A stretch of 64,000 bases of DNA from Hemileia vastatrix (taxonomy: Eukaryota > Basidiomycota > Pucciniomycetes > Pucciniales > Zaghouaniaceae): the NCBI GenBank assembly GCA_030280995.1, contig JASXTE010000016.1, positions 11,662,501-11,726,500 on the forward strand, in the 5' to 3' direction. The notes beneath the pieces are model-generated. The model searched no databases, was not told the DNA's origin, and saw nothing but the letters and a program-made list of their open reading frames with translations. A program made the position numbers and the translations under genes. This document shows positions 54,800-64,000 of this stretch, piece after piece; position 1 is the stretch's first letter, and every line of letters starts with the position of its first letter.

Positions 54800-57700
54800 A
54801 TGACATCCAGCGATCCATTTACTATCCCGTCACCTGCGCCTTCAAATTTATCTGATTCATCTTTTTTGAGTTTCAACACTGCACCACCCTCATCACTATA
54901 TATAATGGATCCTTCTAATGATTCATCCGGTGATACACTCCTCAAAATTCCTGTGTTTAGTGTAAACAATTTTCATGAATGGAGAAGAAGAATGAGGGCC
55001 TTACTCACTTATCAAGACCTTAAAAACTTGGTCTTTGGTCTTGAAACTCCGCCTCCGACTGATGCTGCTCAAAGTGTCAAGCTTGAATTCCAGAAAAGAG
55101 CCGACAAAGCTACAAACATCCTTATTTCAAAGCTTGACGCAGCAAATATTGCTGCTTTTGTTACCGACGATGACAGGGATAAACCATGGCAAATTTGGAA
55201 AAAACTCACTAATCAATATGATGCTGCTGATGCCTCAAATCGTGCTTCAATCTTTTCCCGCTATCATGATGTGAAGTGTCAAGAAGGAAATTTAATGGGT
55301 TTTGTCAATGATTTAAGAACTTGAATCAATGAATTAGGATTGGTAGGAGTATCAATTGAAAGTGAAAATGAGGCTCATCGACTTTTAAGACAACTACCTG
55401 AATCCTATTCAACTCATAAAGCATTGATCTTACACGCTTGTGAAGTCACTCAGACTCATCTTTCTGTTGCCAATCTCTTATCACGACTCGCTCAACTATC
55501 TGCTGAAATTGAATCAGAAAATGCCACAAATTCTACTTTGGCTCTCATAAATAAAACAAAAACTAATCAGAAGCCAAAGTGGGAGTTTTGTTGGGATGGG
55601 AACCATAACCCAAAGGCAAAACACTCTGAAGATGACTTTTTTCAACTTCATCCTGAGAAAAGAAAAAGTCGAAATGTTTCAAGTACCTCAAAACCTGATG
55701 ACAATGTACACGCCAATATTAGCTGTGGTCCTGCAAAAATTTTCAAGGCCAATATATCTAAAAAATCATCAAAACGGCTCATCTTCAATAGTGGTGCAAC
55801 TTTTCATATGATCAAACAGCGCTCACATTTTAAATCTTATCAACATTTCTGTTGCCCCATTAAACTTGGAAATGATTCTACCATTTACAGTACAGGCAAA
55901 GGTTCAGTCAACATAGTTACTCCAAGATAAGTAATTACTCTCACCAACTGCCTTCATGTTCCTGAAATAAGTCAAAATTTAATTGGAATCGGCCCTTTTA
56001 TTTCTCACGGCTGCAATCAAAATGTTAACGCTAAAGGGTACATGACCATTAGCAAATCAAACAAACTTATTTTAGATGGGAATTGGGATGATTCTGAGGG
56101 ACTTATTGTTTTGAACGGACGTTTTGGTGAGCAGTTTGTTCCCACAATAAAATCATTTTTCGCATTAAACTCACAAAATTTTTGGCATTACAGATTAGGG
56201 CATTCAAATCCTTAATATATGGATAAATTACAATCTAAAATTGGTTTTAAATTCACTGGTAATTTTGATTTTTGTGAGCCGTGTGTAGAGGCAAAACATT
56301 GCCATAGTCCTTTTTCTGGTGTTGTACCTAGAGGTAGTCAATTCCTAGAATATTTACATTGCAACTTAAGTGGAAAAATCACGCTGGATTCTTATGGAGG
56401 TGCCTCATACCATTTCAAAATAACGGATTCTTACACCTCTTATCGTTTCATTTTCCTACTCTCTAATAAATCTGATACCTTCAAAAAGTTCTTGCAATTT
56501 AAAACACAAATTGAGAATTTATCAAATCTTAAAGTTGGAAATTTTGTCTGTGACAGAGGAACTGAATTTATAAATAAAAGTTTTAAAGAATTGAGTGCTG
56601 AAAGCGGTTTTAAAATGATTGTTACCTCACCATATACCCCGCAACAGAATCTGATCGCTGAGCAGGGAAATAGAATAACAACCGAAATTGCTAAAGCAAT
56701 TATTTTTCATGCCAAAATGCCCATTTAATTTTGGGGAGAAGCTGATAATACAGCAGTATACATTGAAAACAGATTACCTTGTGCCTCAACCAACTTTGAA
56801 ACACCATTCAACATGAGATTTGGTCGAGACCCAAAAATTAATCACTTAAAAGTTTTTGGCTGCACAGCTTATGCTTTGATTGAAAAATCTAAAAGGGGAG
56901 GAAAATTTTTCCCAAACTCAGTCAAATGCTGCTTTCTTGGTTATGCTGAAGATACATCGTCTTATTGTCTACTTCTCTTGGATAATTGTTCAATCATTTA
57001 TTCACATAACGTTAAATTTGATGAATCATCATTCCCAATTCAAGATTTTTCAGATAATTACAATTTGTCAAACTTATTTTTAGATGATGTAATTGTATCC
57101 ACAGTGGATATTCATAATCAAGAAGAATCAAGTCCATCATCCTCAGACGAGTCCAGTCAAAATAACAATGAGAAATCCCCACCTATAAATAAGTATTGGG
57201 ATTATCAATGGACTTCCAATGTGGCACCCAAAGACATTAATTCATCCATCAATACCAGTAACATTATTGAAACAGGTCAACAAAGAGTTCCAAGAAAATT
57301 AAATACAGCTATCTCAATCAAAAATTATCTTAGTTCTACCAACTCAATTAAGTCTCACTCTCTTCATGACAAAATTCCTGATGTTCATATGTCTGATCCA
57401 CTAACATATTTTGAAGCAATTAATTGAAAAGATGGAGATGCATGGATAGAAGCTATTGATCAAGAATTAAATATGCTTAAAAATCAAAATGTTTTTGAAT
57501 TTGTTGAACGACCTAGTGATACACCTGCAATAGGCTCAGTCTGGGTTTTCCAAATAAAAAGGGATGCTGATGGAAATGTTCAAAAGTATAAGGCAAGATT
57601 GTGCGCTAGGGGTTGTTCTCAGAAGGCTGGAGTAAACTATTTTGAAGATTTTGCACCAACTGGGTGACTTACAACCTTGCGTGTTCTTATTAGTATTGCT

Positions 57701-59002
57701 ACTTGTGAAAACTGGGATTTCATTCAGATGGATGTGAAAGGTGCTTTTCTTTATGGAAAACCTGATGAAGATGTCTACATGAATGTTCCATTGGGAATGG
57801 AGAAACCTTCAAATCTCAATAAACCAGTTTTATTATTAAAACAATCACTTTATGGTTTGAAACAAGCTTCAAGATGCTGGTACTCAGAATTAATCACATT
57901 TTTCAATTCCCTAAACTTCTATCCATCAGCCGCAGATCCTTGTCTATTCATCCATGAAATCTCTACTCACCCTTGCTATGTACATGTACATGTAGATGAT
58001 CTGTCCATATTTGGTAAAGACATTACATGGTTTAAAGATGCCATCTGTTCTAAATTTGATATGGAGGATTTAGGGGATGCAAAGTTCATACTGGGAATGA
58101 GGGTTACGAGAGATCGCTTAAAAGGTACTTTATCATTATGTCAAGATCAAGAAATTAAGGACTTTCTCATGTCCTATGATATGCTCGATTGTAAGCCAAC
58201 TAACACCCCAATGCAAATGAATACTCAATTGATACCAGCTACTGAAGAGGAAATCACTGCATTTTCTTCTCTCAATATTAATTATCAACGAGATATTGGG
58301 AGACTCAATTATATCACTCAAGCCACCCCCCCAGATATTGCATTTATTAACAGTCAGTTAGCTCAACATCTCAATGCACCTGGTATTAAACATTGGCTTG
58401 CTTTCAAGAGAGTCCTTTGCTATCTTAAAGGGACTTGCAATTTGTCTCTTTCTTTTAATTCTGGCACTGTTTTTGACAATGAAGGTCATTACAGTTATTC
58501 ACTTCCAACGGGTTTTGCTGATGCTGATTGGGCTAGTTGTCAAATTACTCATTGGTCAACCACCGGCTATGTGTTTATCATCAATGGCACTGCTGTTAGC
58601 TGGCGCTGCAAAAAGCAACCCACAGTTGCGCTTAGTACAACAGAAGCTGAATCAAAGGCAACAGTTGATGCAGCACAAGAAGCCATATGGATGCAAACTC
58701 TTTTTAATGACCTTGGTTTTGACTGAAAGTCTTCATCTAAACTATTTTCTGATAACCAGGGTTGTATTGCATTATGTAAAAATCCTATGTTTCATGCTAG
58801 GACTAAAAATGTTGAAATACAATTTCATTGTATTCGAGAACAAGTGATGAATGGGAGAATTAATTTACAATATACACCTTCCACTGACATGATTGCAGAC
58901 ATTTTCACCAAAGCTCTTAGTAAGGAGAAATTTGAATTCTTCATTAATAAAATTGGTTTGGCAGATATGGTTGATAGCAAGGAGGGGTGTAAGAAGGTTT
59001 AG
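54800..59002 (+). pseudogene. Copia gag-pol, one frame with seven nonsense codons
   Basis: ATG 54800 starts MTSSDPFTIP. Stops are at 55322, 55928, 56213, 56726, 57425, 57665 and 58724, all in one frame up to TAG 59000. Gag has a degenerate zinc knuckle (FCWDGNHNPKAKHSEDD). The protease reads FNSGATFHM, with Asn for the catalytic Asp (about 55786). The pre-integrase zinc region has LGHSNP and CEPCVEAKH. The integrase core has ITDSYT, CDRGTEF and AEQGNR, so its DDE is intact. RT (57473-58250) has VWVFQIKRDADG, LKQSLYGLKQASRCWY and VHVDDLSIFG. RNase H has FADADWASC, STTEAES and SDNQGCIAL. Length is normal for Copia. Confidence 0.93.
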
Positions 59003-59564
59003 ATTTTTCTTTTCTTTATTTTATATATATATGTGTAGATGTTAGTACACATGTGTAGAGTTATGCACATGTGCTTAGTTACATTCTCATATTACTATTA
59101 AACCATATCTGTAGATGTTGAGTGAGATACTAACTTATATACTGGGCTATGTCTTTATCTTTTGCCCGTCTTTTCTATCTCGCTCAATAAATATTTTATT
59201 TTAACTATAAGTTAGGTTCAAGCATTTTCTTGTTAATGATATTAATATTCTTTTATTTTACACTTAAATGTACATAGGTAACAGCAGCAGACTATTTTTA
59301 TTAAAGTCTGTTCCTGCTTTTACATTAAAAGGTTCAATTTTATATTTAGCTTTTACCTATCTGTTTTTCTTTTCCGTCTTTTGTATTTCTCTCAATAAAT
59401 ATTTTATTTTACCTATAGGTAACAGTGGCACAAAGACCTATTCAGCGGCAGACTATTTTTATTAATGTCTGTTCCTGTTTTTACATTAAAAGGTAAAAGC
59501 GGCAGACTATTTTTATTAACGTCTGTTCCTGTTTTTACATTGAAAGAATCTAAGGCTTCTTTCA
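58988..59564 (+). repeat. 3' LTR of Copia, internally expanded (577 bp)
   Basis: It starts TGTAAGAAGG and ends GGCTTCTTTCA like the 5' LTR. The module with GGCAGACTATTTTTATTAA...TTTTTACATTAAAAG occurs three times (59277-59331, about 59445-59491, 59492-59544). The preceding CTCAATAAATATTTTATTTT block occurs twice, so two AATAAA signals are present. Confidence 0.92.
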
Positions 59565-59759
59565 TATATCATATGACTTGCTTACAAATCAATCATGGAT
59601 GTGATGAGTTTGGGATCAGGAATTGGGAATGGAAATTGGGGTATAAGAGGTGGGATAATGCATCATCATAAAATCCTTATCCACTAGCCACAGGGCTAGT
59701 GGATAAGAATTATCCACAGTTAATAATGTCCGATCCTGGAAAAAAAAATTCCTGATCCC

Positions 59760-59790
59760 TAATTGTGGATCACTGAACATTGATACCCCC
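59760..59790 (-). repeat. right terminal inverted repeat of F1
   Basis: TAATTGTGGATCACTGAACATT followed by GATACCCCC is the inverted counterpart of 50249-50279, with three mismatches. Next to it, inside the element, is a 14-bp-arm palindrome (59676-59707, CTTATCCACTAGCC). Confidence 0.75.
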
Positions 59791-60292
59791 TATTATGTTT
59801 AATGTCATTTAACCAATTTCAAATCAAGATATCAAATTTCAAAAGGTGATTTTTTGAGTAAGTATATTAATGCTTAAGTTTGCCTATCTATTCAAGGACA
59901 TAATATGCAATTTAGAGTGTTACCTTATACATCCAACTTATTTAAAAAAATGAAATGGATGAAATTTTTAGGAGAACCTTAGCCCATATGTGAAATAAAC
60001 ATGTACTAAGAACATCATAAATTATGTCATTTGTGCTTTTTGATTTAATTAACATTGAATATTTTTTGTGAATATATCAGTGATATCTTGTACATTTGGA
60101 TATGGTTAGAGGTAAAGGGTAAAATTATGTTGATATGCTTTTGCACACTAAGTACTTAAAAAGGTATATCTCAAACTTATTGTTCTTTGTAAAAAACTAA
60201 AATTTGAGATGGTGGGATTATAAGTGGTACCCTATCTCATTAGGAAGTTTTTTTAGAGAGTTTAGATTGTTTAAATTTACATATACATATTA
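59791..60292. other. AT-rich spacer between F1 and F2
   Basis: No gene, repeat or regulatory feature was recognised. Confidence 0.4.
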
Positions 60293-60663
60293 GGGGGTAT
60301 CAATGTTCAGGGATCAACAATTAAATTAATTGCGGATAAAAATCCTTATACCCCAATTATCTTCCGCAATTATTTTTGCTAATAATTGGGTTATTAGACA
60401 CTCTACATGTCAATGTTCACCCCTTATCCAGAATTTTTCTACTTAATTTTTAATAACCACATCTTGGACAACTTTCTGTCATAACCACATGTTGCACAAC
60501 TTTATGCTATAACCACATCTTGGACTACTCTCTGGATATGCCTCATGGATGTGATGAGTTTTGGATCAAGAATTAGGAATGGAAATTGGGGTATAAGAAG
60601 CGGGATAATGCATTATCGTGGATTCCTTATCCACTAGCCCTGGGGCTAGTGGATAAGGATTGA
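60293..60663 (+). mobile_element. F2: MITE-like deletion derivative of F1
   Basis: The left part (60293-60535) matches the first 200 bp of F1, with a three-copy CATAACCACATCTTGGAC-type tandem repeat. The right part (60545-60660) matches F1 at 59585-59700 (GATGTGATGAGTTT, GGAATGGAAATTGGGGTATAAG). Thus the interior of F1 is deleted. A perfect 16-bp-arm palindrome (60625-60658, CCTTATCCACTAGCCC) lies at its right edge. The right TIR is missing, because the sequence passes directly into B2. Confidence 0.6.
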
Positions 60664-63600
60664 TTTCATTTATCAATTTATCTTTTTCCAAAAACTTAGG
60701 CTGACATTTTTAGATATCAATCAAATTCAAATTTATTTTATTGAATCAGAGGAACCCAAGTATTGGGTCAGTAAAAAATTTTCATGGGTTTTAAACTTTT
60801 CAAATTTTCCCTCCTTTGAGTGGGAATTAACAGTCTTGGATGCCCCAAGGATTGAAAATATCATTCTTGGCCATGACTTTTTAATGCATTGGAATCCTGA
60901 TATTAATTGGTCAGAGGGATTGATATCCCCTCATTCTAGGTATATTTCTGACTCTTCAATGCAGGTCAATAGGGAGTTAAACAAGTGTTCTGACCAAGTC
61001 CTTCTAGAAGACATCTCTCTTCGTAATGATTTGCAACCATCTGATTTTTCTCAAAATGAGCATTTGGCTAACCTTTCTAGCTTGGTTACTTCACTTAAAG
61101 AGGTTTTAAAAAGCCTCGAGGTAAGAAATTCTTTCTCTCTTAACTCAGGCCTACCCTCAACAGACTCCTTTGAGGATGTAGAGGAAAACCAAATAAATAT
61201 TTAAGCCATTAAATCAACTCTACTGGAAGCTTATCACAACTTCCTCAACATATTTTCAGTCTGTAATGCTGACAAGCTACCACCTCACCAACCCTTTAAT
61301 CATCAAATAGAGTTAGTGAGTCCAGTACCTTCAGAAGGTACTGTATACTCCCTATCAAAGGATGAATCTAAAATCTATTGAGACTACATTGTAGAGAATG
61401 TGGCAAAAGGTTACATTTGAGCCAGTAAATCCCCAAATGGCTCTCCAGTTCTTTTTGTTAAGAAAAAAGATGGAAGTCTTAGGTTGTGCGTTGATTATAG
61501 AAAATTCAACACAGTGACTAAGAAGAATGCATATCTAGTTCCTCCTATTTCTTTACTTCTTACCTTGTTTATTGGTGATAATTTCTTCTCTAAAATTGAT
61601 TTAAGAGGCACTTACACCCTTATACATATTGCTGAAGGCCATGAACCTTTAACAGAAATGTGCACTAGGTTTGGTAGTTTTGAATATTTAGTTATGCCTT
61701 TTGGGTTATGTAATGCACCCTCAACTTTCAAACTTTTTTCAATGATATCTTTCATGATGTTGTCAAGCAATTTGTTGTTGTCTATTTAGATGATATTTTA
61801 ATTTTTTCAAAGACCCTCAAGGAACATATTAAACATGTCCAAGAAGCTCTCAATTTTCTTAAAAAGCATGGTCTCTACACCAAGCACACTAAGTGCAAAT
61901 TCTACATAAAGTCTATTTACTTTCTAGGTTTTGCATTATCCACTGACGGTTTTGTCATGGATGATACAAAGGTTGAAAAAATATTGGAATGGCAGGAGCC
62001 AAAATCTGTAAAATCTTTACAAGGTTTTTTAGGTTTTGCAAATTTCTATAGAAGATTTATTAAATATTACTCTAAAACTATTATAAATCTCACTTCTCTT
62101 CTTAGAAAAGATATTCCCTTGGTTTTCACAAATACAGCACAAAAGGAATTCAAAGCATTGAAGTATTCTTTCACCAAAGCTCCAATTATTCAACATTTCA
62201 ATCCCTCTTCTTTGAAAATTTTTGAGATAAATGCTAGTTATTATGCTATTGCAGGGTTTATATCCTAATTAAATCCTGAAAAAAAATTGTTTCATCCTGT
62301 TGCGCTTGAATCACGCACATTGCTTGTAGCAGAGTTAAATTACAACATTCATGATAAAGAGTTACTTGCTATTATTTATTGTCTTAAAAAATTATCTTCC
62401 TTTCTTCTCAGCCTTAATATTTCATTTCAAATTTTAAAGGATCATAATGCTTTAAAATACTTTATGTCTTCAAAAGTCTTGATGAAACATCAAGCCAGAT
62501 GGGCTGATTTATTATCTGAATTTTATTTCACTATTACCTATTTCCCTGGTAAAAATTTCATTGTTACAGACATATTTTCATGCCGGGAAAATGCTTACCC
62601 AGAGCGGGGGGGAGGAATTTGCTAGGAAGAACCCAGCAAATGTCAAATCAATTTTAATGAATCAATGTTAATGAATCATCAACTCAATACAATGACAACT
62701 TAAACACTCAAAATCTACTATCCAACATTCAAGAAGCTCAATCAAAAGATGATTATTGTGTGGGGTTAAAAGAAAAAATACTCTCAAAGCAAGGGGCCAA
62801 AAGATTCATTCTCAAATCAGGTCTATTAGTCTTTGAAGGTAGAGTAGTCATACCCAATGATAATGATATAAAATTATGGATTTTCAATATTAGACATGAT
62901 TCTCCATTAGCTGGTCATTTTGGGGTTGATAAAACCTACCAGTTAATAGCAAGGGATTTATTCTGGCCAGGAATGAATAGAGAAATTAAGGCCTATATCA
63001 AATCCTTTTATGAATGTAATAAGAACAAGGTACCTTGTCATAAGAAGTATGGGTTTCTTCAACCACTTCCAGTCCCCTCTAAACCTTGGGAATCAATTTT
63101 GTTGGCTTTCATTTCTAAATCACCTCCATCAGATAATTTTGATAGTATACTAGTTGTAGTTGATAGATTTTCTAAAATTTCTATTTTCATTTAAACAGTT
63201 AATACTGCAACAGAAGAGGGTTTATCAAAATTATTTCTAGAACACATATTCTCTAAACATGGCTTACCTAATGATATTATTTCAGATAGAGGCTCTTTGT
63301 TTGTTTCTAAGATCTATACTCAATTATTTCAACAATTAAATATTATGAGGAATCTTTCTACTGCTTATCATCCTGAAACCAATGGGAAAAATGAAAGAGT
63401 CAATCAAATCCTCAAAAAATATCTTCAAATGTATTTTAATTATCAACAATACAATTGGACCACATGGCTACCATTGGCCAAATTTTCTTACAACAACTCA
63501 ACACATTCTTTGACAAAACTATCTATGGACAAAATCCTCGATTCAATCCAATTCATGTAGGAGTAAATCATCCTGATGAACATTATCTTCAAATAATTTC

Positions 63601-64000
63601 ATGACTTCAAGGTGAGCTTCAATCAAACCTGGAATCTGTGAATCAAAGGTATAAGGAACAGGCCAATAAACATTGACAATCTGCTCCACTCTTTAAACCA
63701 GGAAATAAAGTATGGCTCAACGCGTGAAATATTCAAAAAACTTGACCATCTAGGAAACTATTTGAAAAACTCTTGGGTCCATTTGAAATTGAAGCTAAAA
63801 TTTCTAAAAATGCATTTTGACTCAAGCTACCTCCAAAGTTGAAATCCATTCATCCTGTTTTTCATGTATCTCTCTTGGAACAAGCTCAAGAATTATACCC
63901 AGGAAAGAACCATCCTCCTCCAGAATCGGTCAAAGTGGAAGATCATATAGAGTGGGAAGTAAGCCAGATTCTTGATTCAAGAAATCACAAAGGGAAACTT
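60664..64000 (+). pseudogene. B2: pol of a second family-B Ty3 element, truncated on both sides
   Basis: It joins family B just after the protease active site (SKNLG... ISFF-type text) and follows it to the window end. [43 protein letters not shown], and YLDDILIFS just before 61800. Uninterrupted text at about 61870-61900 marks the empty MITE site. RNase H reads FEINASYYAIAGF, with Asn for the catalytic Asp. The integrase zinc region is near 62900; ILLAFISKSP lacks the first catalytic Asp; SDRGSLFVS and ETNGKNERVNQIL are kept. The chromodomain start (VEDHIEWEVSQILDSR) is at the edge. Stops and shifts are frequent. Confidence 0.88.

Larger units (their letters stand above)
54409..59564 (+). 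mobile_element. Ty1/Copia LTR retrotransposon (5156 bp), TSD TATAT
   Basis: The 5' LTR is 54409-54774, the 3' LTR 58988-59564, and target duplications TATAT are at 54404-54408 and 59565-59569. The primer site GGTTATGGGCCCAG directly follows the 5' LTR. A polypurine tract AAGGAGGGG directly precedes the 3' LTR. One gag-pol frame of 1400 codons (54800-59002) has the Copia order protease, integrase, RT, RNase H. The 3' LTR is 211 bp longer than the 5' LTR because of internal duplications. It is inserted in F1. Confidence 0.95.
50249..59790. mobile_element. F1: candidate TIR DNA transposon, split by a Copia element
   Basis: The left end (50249-50279) and right end (59760-59790, inverted) both read GGGGGTATCAATGTT-nnn-TGATCCACAATTA, 28 of 31 positions identical. 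Each is flanked by TA on the outside. Inside lie a MYB/SANT-like pseudogene, several tandem duplications and the Copia insertion; without Copia the element is about 4.4 kb. PIF/Harbinger elements pair a MYB/SANT-like protein with a DDE transposase, and their TIRs often begin with G runs, so that superfamily is the best guess. No transposase is seen. F2 (60293-60663) looks like its deletion derivative. Confidence 0.6.

Noticed and set aside
54800..59002. Stop-codon reassignment or programmed readthrough in Copia
   Set aside because: All three stop types occur, the two host genes use normal codons and stops, and the protease active Asp is also lost, so decay is simpler.
59700..59720. TTATCCACA (bacterial DnaA-box match)
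   Set aside because: It is part of the F palindrome region in a eukaryotic repeat; chance match.

Overview
The window looks like a repeat-dominated piece of a fungal nuclear genome, most likely a basidiomycete and plausibly a rust fungus (Pucciniales). This is an inference. It rests on short GT-AG introns (70-226 bp) in two intact genes, strong AT-richness, chromodomain-type Ty3/gypsy elements, a Copia element whose primer site matches the initiator-tRNA anticodon arm, and a MYB/SANT-like 'GFG' protein of the kind amplified in rusts. Only two convincing host genes are present, both on the + strand: a 4-exon BRCT-domain protein (43635-47049) and a 2-exon DUF1365 protein (47889-49868). Almost everything else is transposable elements and their debris.

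Left part (1-12264). Positions 1-2200 are the 5' end of a Ty3 element (family A, copy A2) reading off the left edge on the - strand. Positions 2200-5750 are non-coding with a CACTA relic and a solo-LTR-like repeat (D1). Positions 5249-12264 are a broken - strand Ty3 element (family C). Its 3' part carries an opposite-strand, intron-containing gene with a degenerate Zn2Cys6-like cysteine cluster.

Central part (12265-about 42950). This is essentially one old + strand Ty3 element (O2) blown apart by nested insertions. In order they are: repeat E1; LTR-like D2, itself interrupted by the complete - strand element O1 (TSD CCCCA); complete element A (TSD ATAGT); complete element B (TSD GAGCC); and repeat E2. 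B in turn holds two 261-bp CACTA-type MITEs with 3-bp TSDs. The O2 reading frame can be followed across each gap: gag, protease, RT, integrase first half, integrase second half, chromodomain, LTR. Like C, element B carries an antisense, spliced Zn2Cys6-like gene (39186-40165) between the end of pol and its 3' LTR.

Right part (42950-64000). After the two host genes comes a candidate terminal-inverted-repeat transposon (50249-59790). It contains a MYB/SANT-like pseudogene and is split by a Copia element (54409-59564, TSD TATAT). The Copia polyprotein keeps one frame for 1400 codons but has seven nonsense codons. A deletion derivative of the TIR element (60293-about 60663) abuts a truncated second copy of family B (B2), which runs off the right edge.

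The most interesting candidates are the antisense Zn2Cys6-like accessory genes in two different Ty3 families, the dyad-repeat leaders, the decay pattern dominated by nonsense codons, and the datable insertion stack. No rRNA, functional tRNA or CRISPR was seen.
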